Below, one piece after another: positions 18,183 to 27,955 of a stretch of 64,000 nucleotides of DNA; position 1 is the first letter of the stretch; each line of letters begins with the position of its first letter. A program made the position numbers and the translations under genes. The stretch spans positions 124,001-188,000 of the forward strand of contig NZ_WMBB01000009.1 of assembly GCF_009708175.1 (NCBI RefSeq), read 5' to 3'. Below the pieces are notes generated by a model. It made no database searches, was not told where the DNA came from, and saw only the letters and a program-made list of their open reading frames with translations. The stretch is from Nocardia aurantiaca. Its GTDB lineage: Bacteria; Actinomycetota; Actinomycetes; Mycobacteriales; Mycobacteriaceae.

Positions 18183-18326
18183 TTAGGGTAGTCCCCGTAC
18201 AACGAAGTGCGGCCCGGCCTGGGCCTCGGTGGCGGCCGGTACGGAGACCATGACCGGCGCGGCGACGGCCGGGCGGACCGCATCCGCGATGACGAGCGGG
18301 CGGCGGCGCGAACACAGTCCGGTCAT
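18183..18326 (-). CDS. Possible small protein (47 residues)
   Basis: The frame MTGLCSRRRPLVIADAVRPA... ending VVRGLP* is preceded by a strong ribosome binding site (AGGAGGGA) at a good distance. It has a basic start and a hydrophobic, Ala/Val-rich middle, and ends in a Gln-Ala-Gly/His-Phe segment. No family is recognised. It faces away from uvrC, with a divergent promoter region of about 100 bases. The call rests only on the binding site and high third-position GC; it may be spurious. Confidence 0.35.
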   Translation of the reverse strand: MTGLCSRRRPLVIADAVRPAVAAPVMVSVPAATEAQAGPHFVVRGLP

Positions 18327-18423
18327 GGCCTTCCCTCCTGGTGACCGACCCTGTCGATGCTTCGTCGCCGTGGGCACCGGATGATCCGCGACGGGCCCGC
18401 GGGTGTGTCGGAGGAAGTGACTA

Positions 18424-18433
18424 ACCTGGACCC
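18424..18433 (+). promoter_or_regulatory. -10 element of a leaderless uvrC promoter
   Basis: TAACCT is followed by six bases (GGACCC) and GTG 18434. No Shine-Dalgarno sequence is present, so a leaderless start is likely. Confidence 0.55.
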
Positions 18434-20509
18434 GTGGCAGATCCCGCGACCTACCGGCCCGCCCCGGGCACCATCCCCGTCGAACCGGGTGTCTACAAGT
18501 TCCGGGACAAGTTCGGGCAGGTCATCTATGTCGGCAAGGCGAAAAGCCTGCGCCAGCGACTGAACTCGTACTTCGCGGACGTGGCCGGGCTGCACCCGCG
18601 CACCCGCCAGATGGTGACCACGGCGGCCGGGGTCGAGTGGACCGTGGTATCCACCGAGGTGGAAGCGCTGCAGTTGGAATACAACTGGATCAAGGAATTC
18701 GATCCGCGCTTCAATGTCCGCTATCGCGACGACAAGTCGTATCCGGTGCTGGCGGTCAGCCTCGACGAGGAATACCCACGCGTGTTCGTCTACCGCGGCG
18801 CGCGCAAGAAGGGCGTTCGGTACTTCGGCCCGTACGCGCACGCCTGGGCCATCCGCGAGACCCTGGATCTGCTGCTGCGAGTGTTCCCGGTGCGCACCTG
18901 CTCGGCGGGAGTGTTCAAGCGGCACAGTCAGATCGGGCGACCGTGCTTGCTCGGCTACATCGACAAGTGCTCCGCGCCGTGCATCGGCCGGGTGACCGCC
19001 GCCGAGCACCGGCAGATCGTGGACGACTTCTGCGACTTCCTCGCCGGCAAGACCGACCGCCTGGTCAAGCAGCTCGAGCGCCGCATGCACGAGGCCGCCG
19101 ACGAGTTGGATTTCGAACTGGCCGCGCGCCTGCGCGACGATGTGCAGGCGCTCAAGCGCGCACTGGAGAAGCAGGCCGTGGTGCTGGGCACCGGCACCGA
19201 CGCCGATGTCATCGACTTCGCCGTGGACGAGCTCGAGGTCGCGGTCCAGATCTTCCATGTGCGCGACGGCCGGGTGCGCGGTCAGCGCGGCTGGGTGGTC
19301 GACAAATCCGGTGACGCCCTGGACCTGGACCGGTCCGGCCCTGAGGCGTCGCTTCCCGCGCTTGCCGATGAGGGCTCCGGTCCAGGTCGAAATGGGCGCG
19401 ACGCGGTGGAATCCGGCGGCGAGCTGCCCGCCCTGGTCGAGCAGTTCCTCACCCAGTTCTACGGCGAGCAGACCACGGTCGCCGCGCAGAGCGGGGACGA
19501 ACAGCCAGGGACCGTCGTCCCCCGCGAGGTGCTGGTCCCGGCCCTGCCCAACGACCATGAGCAGGTGCAGCAGTGGCTATCCGACCTGCGGGGATCGGCC
19601 GTCCAGCTGCGGGTGCCGCAGCGCGGGGACAAGAAGGCCCTCGCCGAGACCGTGCAGCGCAATGCCCAGGAGGCCCTCGCCCAGCACAAGCTCAAACGCG
19701 CGGGCGACCTGACCGCGCGTTCGGCCGCGCTGCAGGAACTCCAGGACGCCCTGGATCTGGACAGCGCGCCGCTGCGGATCGAATGCGTCGACATCTCGCA
19801 TGTCCAGGGCACCGATGTGGTGGCGTCGCTGGTCGTGTTCGAGGACGGCCTGGCGCGCAAATCGGAATACCGGCACTACACCATCAAGGAGGCCGCCGGC
19901 GACGGCCGCTCCGACGATGTCGGCAGTATCGCCGAGGTGACCCGGCGGCGCTTCGGCAAGCTCCGCCGCGACCTCGACGCCGCCGAGGCCGCGGACCTCG
20001 AATCCGGTTCGGAACCAATCGAATCCAGCCTGCCGGGCATCGACCCCAGGACCGGCAAGCCGCGCCGCTTCGCCTACCCGCCCAATCTGTACGTGGTCGA
20101 CGGCGGTGCGCCGCAGGTGAACGCGGCAGCCGAGGTGCTCGACGAACTCGGCATCACCGATGTCGCGGTCATCGGGCTGGCCAAGCGCCTGGAAGAGGTG
20201 TGGATCCCCAACGAGCCGGACCCGGTGATCATGCCGCGCACCAGCGAGGCGCTCTATCTGCTGCAGCGCGTCCGCGACGAGGCGCACCGGTTCGCCATCA
20301 CCTTCCACCGCTCCAAGCGCTCGCGGCGGATGACCGAATCGGTGCTCGACTCGGTGCCCGGACTGGGCTCGGCGCGAAGGACCGCGCTGGTTACCCACTT
20401 CGGATCGGTGGCCAAGCTCAAGCAGGCTACGGTGGAGCAGATCACCGAGGTCCCGGGCATCGGCGTTGCCACGGCCAAGGCGGTCCTGGCCGCATTGCAG
20501 CAGCAGTAG
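18434..20509 (+). CDS. uvrC: Excinuclease ABC subunit C
   Basis: 691 residues. It makes both incisions in UvrABC nucleotide excision repair. The N-terminal GIY-YIG nuclease domain begins VYKFRDKFGQVIYVGKAKSLRQRL. The UVR motif for UvrB contact is at about 205-240 (KQLERRMHEAADELDFELAARLRDDV). The RNase H-like second nuclease includes ECVDISHVQGTDVVASLVVFEDG, YPPNLYVVDGGAPQVNAA and DEAHRFAI. The C-terminal helix-hairpin-helix pair is VPGLGSARRTALVTHFGSVAKLKQATVEQITEVPGIG. It is first in the conserved actinobacterial order uvrC-rapZ-yvcK-whiA, but a 236-base gap precedes rapZ. Confidence 0.97.
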   Translation: MADPATYRPAPGTIPVEPGVYKFRDKFGQVIYVGKAKSLRQRLNSYFADVAGLHPRTRQMVTTAAGVEWTVVSTEVEALQLEYNWIKEFDPRFNVRYRDDKSYPVLAVSLDEEYPRVFVYRGARKKGVRYFGPYAHAWAIRETLDLLLRVFPVRTCSAGVFKRHSQIGRPCLLGYIDKCSAPCIGRVTAAEHRQIVDDFCDFLAGKTDRLVKQLERRMHEAADELDFELAARLRDDVQALKRALEKQAVVLGTGTDADVIDFAVDELEVAVQIFHVRDGRVRGQRGWVVDKSGDALDLDRSGPEASLPALADEGSGPGRNGRDAVESGGELPALVEQFLTQFYGEQTTVAAQSGDEQPGTVVPREVLVPALPNDHEQVQQWLSDLRGSAVQLRVPQRGDKKALAETVQRNAQEALAQHKLKRAGDLTARSAALQELQDALDLDSAPLRIECVDISHVQGTDVVASLVVFEDGLARKSEYRHYTIKEAAGDGRSDDVGSIAEVTRRRFGKLRRDLDAAEAADLESGSEPIESSLPGIDPRTGKPRRFAYPPNLYVVDGGAPQVNAAAEVLDELGITDVAVIGLAKRLEEVWIPNEPDPVIMPRTSEALYLLQRVRDEAHRFAITFHRSKRSRRMTESVLDSVPGLGSARRTALVTHFGSVAKLKQATVEQITEVPGIGVATAKAVLAALQQQ

Positions 20510-20593
20510 TCGGTGCGGCAGAAGCAGCAATAGCCCTGTCGCGGACCGACAGCCCGCCGTGCGGCGAGTCGAATCGGGGCGCACCGGGTAGAG

Positions 20594-20672
20594 TGCGACA
20601 CGCCGAGCGGGAAAATTGCGACACGCCGTGTGTGCAGGTCGGGAGCGGAAATCACAGCTAGGTTTCGCTCCC
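20594..20672 (+). promoter_or_regulatory. Spacer elements between uvrC and rapZ: direct repeat and hairpin
   Basis: The 11-bp direct repeat TGCGACACGCC occurs at 20594-20604 and 20617-20627. A hairpin with arms GGGAGCG and CGCTCCC lies at 20641-20672 and may act as terminator or leader structure. Regulatory use is inferred. Confidence 0.35.
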
Positions 20673-20745
20673 GTCGTGTGCCTGCCGCGTTTCCCGGCAT
20701 CGGTGCAGGATGATCGAGGGAACCCCAGCTACGAACCGGTAGGAC

Positions 20746-21726
20746 ATGACGCGCGTCGAAGCCAGTACTGATACGGCTGGAAACAGCAAGGCAACCGATA
20801 CAGGCGACTCCCAGTCGACCACTCGCCGCGGGCGGTCCGGATCCGATTCGGCACCGGTCGAGGTCGTCATCGTGACGGGCCTGTCCGGCGCCGGGCGCGG
20901 CACGGCGGCCCGGGTGCTCGAGGATCTCGGCTACTACGTGGCCGACAACCTCCCACCCGAATTGATCGTTCGCATGGTCGATCTCGGCCGCGGCGCCGAA
21001 CCCCCCATCCGCAAACTCGCGCTCGTCATGGACGTGCGCAACCGCTTCTTCACCGGGAACCTCGCCGTGGTCGGCGAGCAGCTACGGGCCGCGGGCGTGC
21101 GCACCCGCATCTTGTTCTTGGAGGCCTCCGACGATGTGCTGATCCGCCGCTTCGGCTTCGCGCGCCGCCGCCATCCGCTGCAGAGCGAGAGCGCCGACGG
21201 GACGCTGACCGCCGGCATCGCCGCCGAGCGGCAGCGCCTGGACCCGGTGAAGACGGCCGCCGACGTGGTCATCGACACCACCGCGCTGTCCATCCACCAG
21301 CTGCACCGAAAGCTCGAGGAGGTGTACGGCGGAGACGCCGCCACCGTGCTGCAGCTGACCGTTCAATCGTTCGGTTTCAAGTACGGAGTCCCGCTCGACG
21401 CCGATATGGTGTTCGATTTGCGTTTCCTGCCGAATCCACATTGGATTTCCGAACTCCGCGAAAAGACCGGACAGGACGCCCCGGTCAGCGAGTATGTGTT
21501 GTCGCGTCCGGGCGCCCAGGACTACCTGGGCACCGCGCGGCATCTCGTCGACCTGACCACCGAGGGCTACCGCCAAGAGGGGAAGCGATACATGACCGTG
21601 GCAGTGGGCTGCACCGGCGGCAAGCACCGCAGCGTGGCGATAGCGGAGGCGCTGGGCGACGCCCTCGCGGACAACGACGCGGGTGACGTGGTGCGCGTGG
21701 TCCATCGGGATCTGGGGCGGGAATGA
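20746..21726 (+). CDS. rapZ: RapZ/YvcJ-family nucleotide-binding protein
   Basis: 326 residues. In enterobacteria RapZ is an adaptor that delivers the sRNA GlmZ to RNase E; in actinobacteria the role is less defined. A Ser/Thr/Asp-rich N-terminal tail (1-37) precedes the P-loop GLSGAGRGT (45-53), in which the usual Walker A Lys is Arg, as in the M. tuberculosis homologue. It also has VADNLPPELI, LEASDDVLIRRF, and the strongly conserved C-terminal part SFGFKYGVPLDADMVFDLRFLPNPHW... GKRYMTVAVGCTGGKHRSVAIAE. Its stop overlaps the yvcK start by 4 bases (ATGA), so the two are translationally coupled. Confidence 0.94.
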   Translation: MTRVEASTDTAGNSKATDTGDSQSTTRRGRSGSDSAPVEVVIVTGLSGAGRGTAARVLEDLGYYVADNLPPELIVRMVDLGRGAEPPIRKLALVMDVRNRFFTGNLAVVGEQLRAAGVRTRILFLEASDDVLIRRFGFARRRHPLQSESADGTLTAGIAAERQRLDPVKTAADVVIDTTALSIHQLHRKLEEVYGGDAATVLQLTVQSFGFKYGVPLDADMVFDLRFLPNPHWISELREKTGQDAPVSEYVLSRPGAQDYLGTARHLVDLTTEGYRQEGKRYMTVAVGCTGGKHRSVAIAEALGDALADNDAGDVVRVVHRDLGRE

Positions 21727-22781
21727 GTGAGACCGACTCCGGCCGCACCACCAATCCGGCCATCGTGGCGCTCGGTGGTGGCCACGGCCTGTATTCGACG
21801 CTGAGCGCCGTCCGGCGGCTCACGCGCAAGATCACCGCGGTGGTCACGGTCGCCGACGACGGCGGCTCCTCGGGGCGGCTCCGGTCCGAATTGGGCATGC
21901 TGCCCCCGGGTGATCTGCGAATGGCCTTGGCGGCCTTGGCCGAAGAGGCCGACGGCATCTGGGCGCGAACCTTGCAACACCGCTTCGGCGGTACCGGGGC
22001 GCTGGCCGGGCATTCGGTCGGCAATCTGATTCTGGCGGGTCTCACCGAGGAGCTCGGCGATCCGGTCGCGGCCCTCGACGAGGCCGGGCGGATCCTGCGC
22101 ATTACCGGCCGCGTGCTGCCCATGTCGCCCATCGCGCTGACCATCGAGGCGGATGTCTCTGGGCTGGAAGGCGATCCGCGCGTGAGCCGCTGCATCCGCG
22201 GTCAGGTGGCGGTGGCGACCACCCCGGGCAAGGTGCGCCGGGTGCGCCTGATCCCCTCGGATCCGCCCGCCTGCCCCGAAGCGACCTCGGCCATCGAGCA
22301 CGCCGACGTGGTGGTGCTGGGGCCCGGCAGCTGGTTCACGAGTGTCATCCCGCATGTGCTGGTGCCCGAATTGCACGAAGCGCTGTTGTATACGCGGGCA
22401 CGGAAGGTGCTGGTGCTCAACCTCGCTGCCGAACCGGGCGAAACGGCCGGATTCTCCGCCGAACGACACCTGCATGTATTGTCCCAGCACGCACCGGATT
22501 TCACAGTCGACCACGTTGTGGTGGACTCCGGTTCCGTACCCGAGGGTAGGGAACGCGAACATCTGGCAAGAGCTGCCGAACAGCTGCGTGCGCGAGTAAC
22601 CTTCGCTGATGTCGCCGAGGCGGGGACGGACCGGCACCACCCCGGAAAGCTTGCCGCCGCACTGGATCAGGTGATCCGGCAACCTCGGCCGGAATTGGCA
22701 GGGCTTCGAGTCGAAGGACGGCATATGGGCCAACGTGTGCGGTCCGGGTTGGGTGGAAAGGAGCGCGTCTCGTGGCGATGA
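21723..22781 (+). CDS. yvcK: YvcK/CuvA-family protein (UDP-sugar-binding, morphology and carbon metabolism)
   Basis: 352 residues of the CofD/YvcK fold. Family members bind UDP-GlcNAc-type sugars and are needed for correct cell wall growth on gluconeogenic carbon; the mycobacterial homologue is CuvA. Landmarks are ALGGGHGLYSTLSAVRRL, VTVADDGGSSGRLR near the start, PPGDLRMAL, GHSVGNLILAGL, ADVVVLGPGSWFTSVIPHVLV and KVLVLNLAAEPGETAGFS. The start overlaps the rapZ stop and the end overlaps whiA by 10 bases, so the three form a tight operon. Confidence 0.93.
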   Translation: MSETDSGRTTNPAIVALGGGHGLYSTLSAVRRLTRKITAVVTVADDGGSSGRLRSELGMLPPGDLRMALAALAEEADGIWARTLQHRFGGTGALAGHSVGNLILAGLTEELGDPVAALDEAGRILRITGRVLPMSPIALTIEADVSGLEGDPRVSRCIRGQVAVATTPGKVRRVRLIPSDPPACPEATSAIEHADVVVLGPGSWFTSVIPHVLVPELHEALLYTRARKVLVLNLAAEPGETAGFSAERHLHVLSQHAPDFTVDHVVVDSGSVPEGREREHLARAAEQLRARVTFADVAEAGTDRHHPGKLAAALDQVIRQPRPELAGLRVEGRHMGQRVRSGLGGKERVSWR

Positions 22782-23755
22782 CAGCGGAAGTGAAGGACGA
22801 GCTGAGCCGACTCTCTGTATCACAGGTGAGCTCGCGCAAGGCGGAATTGTCCGCGCTACTGCGGTTCGCCGGTGGATTGCACATCGTCGGCGGTCGAGTG
22901 ATCGTCGAAGCCGAGGTGGATATGGGTTCCATAGCGCGTCGGCTGCGTCGAGAGATCTTCGAGCTGTACGGCTACGGCTCGGACGTGCATGTCCTCGGTG
23001 CCGGTGGACTCCGGAAAACCTCCCGGTACGTGGTACGGGTTTCCAAGGAGGGTGAGGCGCTGGCGCGCCAGACCGGTTTACTGGATGTGCGCGGCCGCCC
23101 GGTGCGCGGACTGCCCGCCCAGGTGGTGGGCGGCAGCATCGGCGATGCCGAAGCCGCTTGGCGCGGAGCGTTTCTCGCGCACGGCTCGCTCACCGAGCCG
23201 GGCCGGTCCTCCGCGCTGGAGGTGAGCTGCCCCGGGCCGGAGGCGGCGCTCGCCCTCGTCGGCGCCGCGCGGCGCATGGGCATCTCGGCCAAGGCACGCG
23301 AGGTGCGCGGCACCGATCGTGTGGTGGTGCGCGACGGTGAGGCCATCGGCGCGCTGCTCACCCGCATGGGTGCGCAGGACACCCGGCTCACCTGGGAGGA
23401 GCGGCGCATGCGCCGCGAGGTCCGGGCGACCGCCAACCGGCTGGCCAATTTCGACGACGCGAACCTGCGGCGCTCGGCCCGGGCGGCCGTGGCCGCCGCG
23501 GCCCGCGTGGAGCGCGCGCTCGAGATACTGAGCGACGATGTGCCCGACCACCTGGCCGCCGCCGGTAAGCTGCGCGTGCTGCACCGCCAGGCCTCCCTGG
23601 AGGAGCTGGGCCAGCTGGCCGATCCGCCGATGACGAAAGACGCTGTGGCGGGCCGGATCCGGCGGCTGCTGTCGATGGCGGACCGGCGCGCCAAGGAACT
23701 CGGCGTGCCCGACACCGAAAGCGCTGTCACCGCAGAGCTGCTCGAAGAGGCGTGA
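22772..23755 (+). CDS. whiA: DNA-binding protein WhiA
   Basis: 327 residues. It is a conserved Gram-positive regulator, essential for sporulation septation in Streptomyces and linked to cell division in other bacteria. The N-terminal LAGLIDADG-like domain contains SRKAELSALLRFAGGLHIVGG and GAFLAHGSLTEPGRSSALEVSCPGPEAA. The C-terminal helix-turn-helix reads LEELGQLADPPMTKDAVAGRIRRLLSMADRRAKELG. GTG 22772 is preceded by AAAGGAG inside the end of yvcK. A terminator-like hairpin follows, separating the operon from gap. Confidence 0.95.
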   Translation: MAMTAEVKDELSRLSVSQVSSRKAELSALLRFAGGLHIVGGRVIVEAEVDMGSIARRLRREIFELYGYGSDVHVLGAGGLRKTSRYVVRVSKEGEALARQTGLLDVRGRPVRGLPAQVVGGSIGDAEAAWRGAFLAHGSLTEPGRSSALEVSCPGPEAALALVGAARRMGISAKAREVRGTDRVVVRDGEAIGALLTRMGAQDTRLTWEERRMRREVRATANRLANFDDANLRRSARAAVAAAARVERALEILSDDVPDHLAAAGKLRVLHRQASLEELGQLADPPMTKDAVAGRIRRLLSMADRRAKELGVPDTESAVTAELLEEA

Positions 23756-23805
23756 AACCCGCACGCCGCCGCATAAACTGATTATCACCGCGCCGGTGAT
23801 TTCAT

Positions 23806-23844
23806 CCGGAAGCGTCGCAACCCTAAGGGTCGCGGCGCTTCCGG
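23806..23844 (+). terminator. Intrinsic terminator after whiA
   Basis: The long stem CCGGAAGCGTCGCAACCC pairs with GGGTCGCGGCGCTTCCGG with two imperfect positions and a tiny loop. It sits 50 bases after the whiA stop and before the gap promoter. Confidence 0.75.
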
Positions 23845-23918
23845 TCGTTCGTGACGAAAGTGAACGTTTCGTAGTTCACCGTGGCGGGGGTGTGTCCGTG
23901 ATGTTTCTGTTACAGGTC

Positions 23919-23924
23919 TAGGGT
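23919..23924 (+). promoter_or_regulatory. Candidate -10 of the gap-pgk-tpiA promoter
   Basis: TAGGGT matches TANNNT and lies about 45 bases before the gap start, in the only spacer of the glycolytic cluster. No clear -35 is visible. Confidence 0.3.
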
Positions 23925-23968
23925 TAACGACGCAACGGAAACGATCCGCGAAGCTGAGGAGCGAAAAC

Positions 23969-24988
<1,020 letters not shown>

Positions 24989-24994
24989 GCGCCG

Positions 24995-26260
24995 ATGACG
25001 ATCAAGACACTCCAGGATCTGCTGAACGAGGGTGTCGAGGGGCGGGGCGTGCTGGTGCGCTCCGACCTCAATGTCCCCCTCGACTTCCCGGCTTCGAGCG
25101 ACCCGCAAGCGATCGCAAGCGGCGGCGTCATCACCGATCCGGGCCGCATCATCGCGTCCGCGCCGACCATCAAGGCGCTGGCCGAGGCCGGTGCCAAGGT
25201 CATCGTGACCGCGCACCTCGGCCGTCCGAAGGGCGAGCCGGATCCCAAGCTCTCCCTCGCGCCCGTCGCGGCGCGGCTGTCGGAGGAGCTGGGCCGCAAT
25301 GTCCAGCTGGCCGGCGACGTGGTGGGCCAGGACGCGCTCGCCCGCTCCGAGGGCCTCACCGACGGTGATGTGCTACTGCTGGAGAACATTCGCTTCGACG
25401 CGCGCGAGACCAGCAAGGACGACGCGGAACGGGCCAAGCTCGCCCGCGCTCTGGTCGAGCTGGTCGGCGACGACGGCGCGTTCGTGTCCGACGGTTTCGG
25501 TGTGGTGCACCGCAAGCAGGCGTCGGTCTACGACGTGGCCAAGCTGCTGCCGCACTACGCGGGCAACCTGGTCGCGGCCGAGACCGAGGTGCTGAAGAAG
25601 CTCACCGAGAACCCGGAGCGCCCGTACGCCGTGGTGCTCGGCGGTTCCAAGGTCTCCGACAAGCTGGCGGTCATCGAGGCGCTCGCGCCCAAGGTCGACA
25701 CGCTGGTCATCGGCGGCGGCATGTGCTTCACCTTCCTTGCGGCACAGGGCCTTTCGGTGGGCGCCTCGCTGCTGCAGGAGGAGATGATCGACACCTGCAA
25801 GAAGCTGCTCGAAACCTATGCCGACGTCATCCACCTGCCGGTGGACATCGTGGCGGCCGACAAGTTCGCCGCCGACGCGGATTCGAGGGTGGTGGCCGCC
25901 AACGAGATTCCGGACGGCTGGATGGGTCTGGACATCGGTCCCGACTCGGTGGACCGCTTCTCGGCGCTGCTGACCGAGGCCAAGACGGTGTTCTGGAACG
26001 GTCCCATGGGTGTGTTCGAGTTCGAGAAGTTCTCGGCCGGCACCCGCGGTGTCGCCGAGGCCATCGCCACGGCCACCTCCAAGGGCGCGTTCACGGTCGT
26101 CGGTGGCGGTGACTCGGCCGCGGCCGTCCGTAGCCTGGGTCTGCCCGACGACGGTTTCTCGCACATCTCCACCGGTGGCGGCGCGTCGCTGGAATACCTG
26201 GAGGGCAAGGAACTTCCCGGGCTCAGCGTCTTGGAAGACTCTGCGCTGGAGGGCCGCTGA
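24995..26260 (+). CDS. pgk: Phosphoglycerate kinase
   Basis: 421 residues. It transfers phosphate from 1,3-bisphosphoglycerate to ADP. Motifs: VLVRSDLNVPLDF, TAHLGRPKG, LLENIRFDARE, GFGVVHRKQASVYD, VLGGSKVSDKLAVIEAL, FWNGPMGVFEFEKFSAGT and the nucleotide-binding GGGDSAAAV with ISTGGGASLEYLEGKELPG. A short insertion after PLDF (SSDPQAIASGGVI) is typical of actinobacterial enzymes. The second gene of the operon; its stop abuts the tpiA start directly. Confidence 0.98.
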   Translation: MTIKTLQDLLNEGVEGRGVLVRSDLNVPLDFPASSDPQAIASGGVITDPGRIIASAPTIKALAEAGAKVIVTAHLGRPKGEPDPKLSLAPVAARLSEELGRNVQLAGDVVGQDALARSEGLTDGDVLLLENIRFDARETSKDDAERAKLARALVELVGDDGAFVSDGFGVVHRKQASVYDVAKLLPHYAGNLVAAETEVLKKLTENPERPYAVVLGGSKVSDKLAVIEALAPKVDTLVIGGGMCFTFLAAQGLSVGASLLQEEMIDTCKKLLETYADVIHLPVDIVAADKFAADADSRVVAANEIPDGWMGLDIGPDSVDRFSALLTEAKTVFWNGPMGVFEFEKFSAGTRGVAEAIATATSKGAFTVVGGGDSAAAVRSLGLPDDGFSHISTGGGASLEYLEGKELPGLSVLEDSALEGR

Positions 26261-27046
26261 ATGGCACGTAAGCCTTTGATCGCCGGCAACTGGAAGATGA
26301 ACCTCAATCACCTCGAGGCCATCGCTCTGGTGCAGAAGATCGCATTCGCGTTGCCGGAGAAGTACTTCGACAAGGTCGACGTGACGGTGATCCCGCCCTT
26401 CGTCGACCTGCGCAGCGTGCAGACGCTGGTCGAGGGTGACCGCCTTCTGATCACCTACGGTGCCCAGGACTTGTCCACCCACGACGAGGGCGCCTACACC
26501 GGCGAGATCAGCGGCTCGATGTTGGCCAAGCTGGGCTGCACCTTCGTCGTGGTGGGTCACTCGGAGCGGCGTCAGTACCACAACGAGGACGATGCGACCG
26601 TGCTGGCCAAGGCCAAGCAGGCGCTCAAGTACGGCATCACCCCGATCGTCTGCATCGGTGAGGGCCTGGGCGTCCGCGAGACCAAGACCCACGTCGAGTA
26701 CAACCTCGAACAGCTCCGCGGCTCGTTGAAGGGCCTGAGCGCCGAGGAGATCTCGAAGATCGTTATCGCCTACGAGCCGGTCTGGGCCATCGGCACCGGC
26801 AAGGTCGCCACCCCGGCCGATGCGCAGGAAGTGTGTGGCGCCATTCGCAAGGAACTCGCCGAACTGGCGAATCCCGAAGTGGCGGCCGGTGTCCGAGTCC
26901 TCTACGGCGGCTCGGTCAACGCCAAGAATGTCGGCGAGCTGGTCGGCCAGACCGACATCGACGGCGCTCTCGTGGGCGGCGCGTCCCTGAAGGGTGACGA
27001 GTTCGCCACCCTCTCCGCGATCGCCGCCGGCGGTCCCCTGCCGTAA
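26261..27046 (+). CDS. tpiA: Triosephosphate isomerase
   Basis: 261 residues. It interconverts dihydroxyacetone phosphate and glyceraldehyde 3-phosphate. Motifs: LIAGNWKMNLNHLEA (catalytic Lys), VVGHSERRQYHNE (catalytic His), IAYEPVWAIGTGKVATPADAQ (catalytic Glu) and LYGGSVNAKNV with DGALVGGASL. The start follows the pgk stop without a gap. In mycobacteria secG follows this gene; here secG lies about 20 kb away, so the usual order is broken. A strong terminator closes the operon. Confidence 0.98.
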   Translation: MARKPLIAGNWKMNLNHLEAIALVQKIAFALPEKYFDKVDVTVIPPFVDLRSVQTLVEGDRLLITYGAQDLSTHDEGAYTGEISGSMLAKLGCTFVVVGHSERRQYHNEDDATVLAKAKQALKYGITPIVCIGEGLGVRETKTHVEYNLEQLRGSLKGLSAEEISKIVIAYEPVWAIGTGKVATPADAQEVCGAIRKELAELANPEVAAGVRVLYGGSVNAKNVGELVGQTDIDGALVGGASLKGDEFATLSAIAAGGPLP

Positions 27047-27062
27047 CGGTTTCCGTAGCCGA

Positions 27063-27095
27063 GGGCCGGGCATCCGATCGGATGCCCGGCTCTTT
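27063..27095 (+). terminator. Intrinsic terminator after tpiA
   Basis: The 24-base perfect palindrome CCGGGCATCCGA/TCGGATGCCCGG (27066-27089) is followed by CTCTTTC and lies 19 bases after the stop. Confidence 0.9.
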
Positions 27096-27171
27096 CGCTG
27101 TGCGCGAGCGGATGACGTCGCGGCGGGGTGCTCTCGTCGGCGGCCCGTCGTCATACAGAAGAATGATCGGT

Positions 27172-27591
27172 ATGAGCGACTGGAATACGAACATCATCAA
27201 CGAGTTTCGGGCCAACGAGGGCCGGGTGGGCGGTCCGTTCGAGGGCGCGCCGATGGTCCTGGTTCACCACCGCGGCCGTAAGACCGGCCGTGAGCTGGTG
27301 ACGCCCATGATGTACCTGGCCGACGATCGGGACCCGGCCACTGTCTACATCTTCGCCTCCAAGGCGGGGGCACCCACCAACCCCGACTGGTACTACAACC
27401 TGACCGCTGCCGGCAAGGCCGAGGTCGAGATCGGCACCGAGACCTATCCGGTCGTCGTCACCGAGGTGACCGGTGCGGACCGCGACCGCGTCTACGCCGA
27501 GCAGGCCCGCCGCTATCCGGGTTTCGCCGAGTACGCCGAGAAGACCGCGGGTATCCGCGTCATCCCCGTGCTCGCACTACGTCGGGACTGA
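27172..27591 (+). CDS. Deazaflavin (F420)-dependent nitroreductase-family protein
   Basis: 139 residues of the Ddn/FDOR-A split-barrel family, small enzymes that use reduced cofactor F420. Visible family features: NIINEFRANEGRVGGPFEGAPMVLVHHRGRKTGRELVTPMMYL, then FASKAGAPTNPDWYYNLTAAGKAEVEIGTETYPV and RYPGFAEYAEKTAGIRVIPVLAL. The KAGAPTNPDWYYN stretch is the F420-contact signature. The start MSDWNTNIINEF (ATG 27172) is chosen over ATG 27163 by similarity to family N-termini. It has its own spacer after the tpiA terminator. The substrate cannot be told from sequence. Confidence 0.9.
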   Translation: MSDWNTNIINEFRANEGRVGGPFEGAPMVLVHHRGRKTGRELVTPMMYLADDRDPATVYIFASKAGAPTNPDWYYNLTAAGKAEVEIGTETYPVVVTEVTGADRDRVYAEQARRYPGFAEYAEKTAGIRVIPVLALRRD

Positions 27592-27749
27592 GAATTCGTG
27601 CATGGATCTCGCGCGCGGAGCGTGCGCTGAGGTCATGGCCTCACGAATTGTGTCCGTGCGCAGGGTGAACGCATCGACGTGATCGATCCGGTGGTCATGG
27701 ATATGGTCGAGATGACGCTTCGCGCGGTATCCGACCTCCGGTAGTCACG

Positions 27750-27781
27750 CGGGCGCGGCTGGTTGATCCCGGCCGCGCCCG
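27750..27781 (+). terminator. Hairpin, probable terminator
   Basis: CGGGCGCGGCTGG pairs with CCGGCCGCGCCCG (one G-T pair) around a 6-base loop. It lies about 160 bases after the F420-type reductase gene. Confidence 0.55.
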
Positions 27782-27903
27782 TTCCTGCGTTCTGTTGCGG
27801 CCGTGAGGGAGTCGGCGGTGAGTCGTTGGCGCACATTCGGCTGGAAGCGTCGGAGCGATTCTATCTGGGACATCCTCCTCCGTAATGACAACTAATCCCT
27901 TCT

Positions 27904-27918
27904 TGACAGTAACTGTCA
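27904..27918. promoter_or_regulatory. Palindromic operator before the TetR/kstD genes
   Basis: TGACAGT-A-ACTGTCA is a perfect 15-bp palindrome, 37 bases before the TetR start and overlapping the likely promoter. It is the expected site for autoregulation by the TetR protein. Confidence 0.7.
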
Positions 27919-27955
27919 TCTAGGCAGATACTCGCTGTAATGAAGGAGGCGACGA

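Larger units (their letters stand above)
27592..27955. other. Intergenic region with hairpin and TetR-type palindrome
   Basis: This 364-base stretch has no convincing gene. It contains a 13-bp hairpin at 27750-27781 and, nearer the TetR gene, the perfect palindrome at 27904-27918. Confidence 0.5.
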
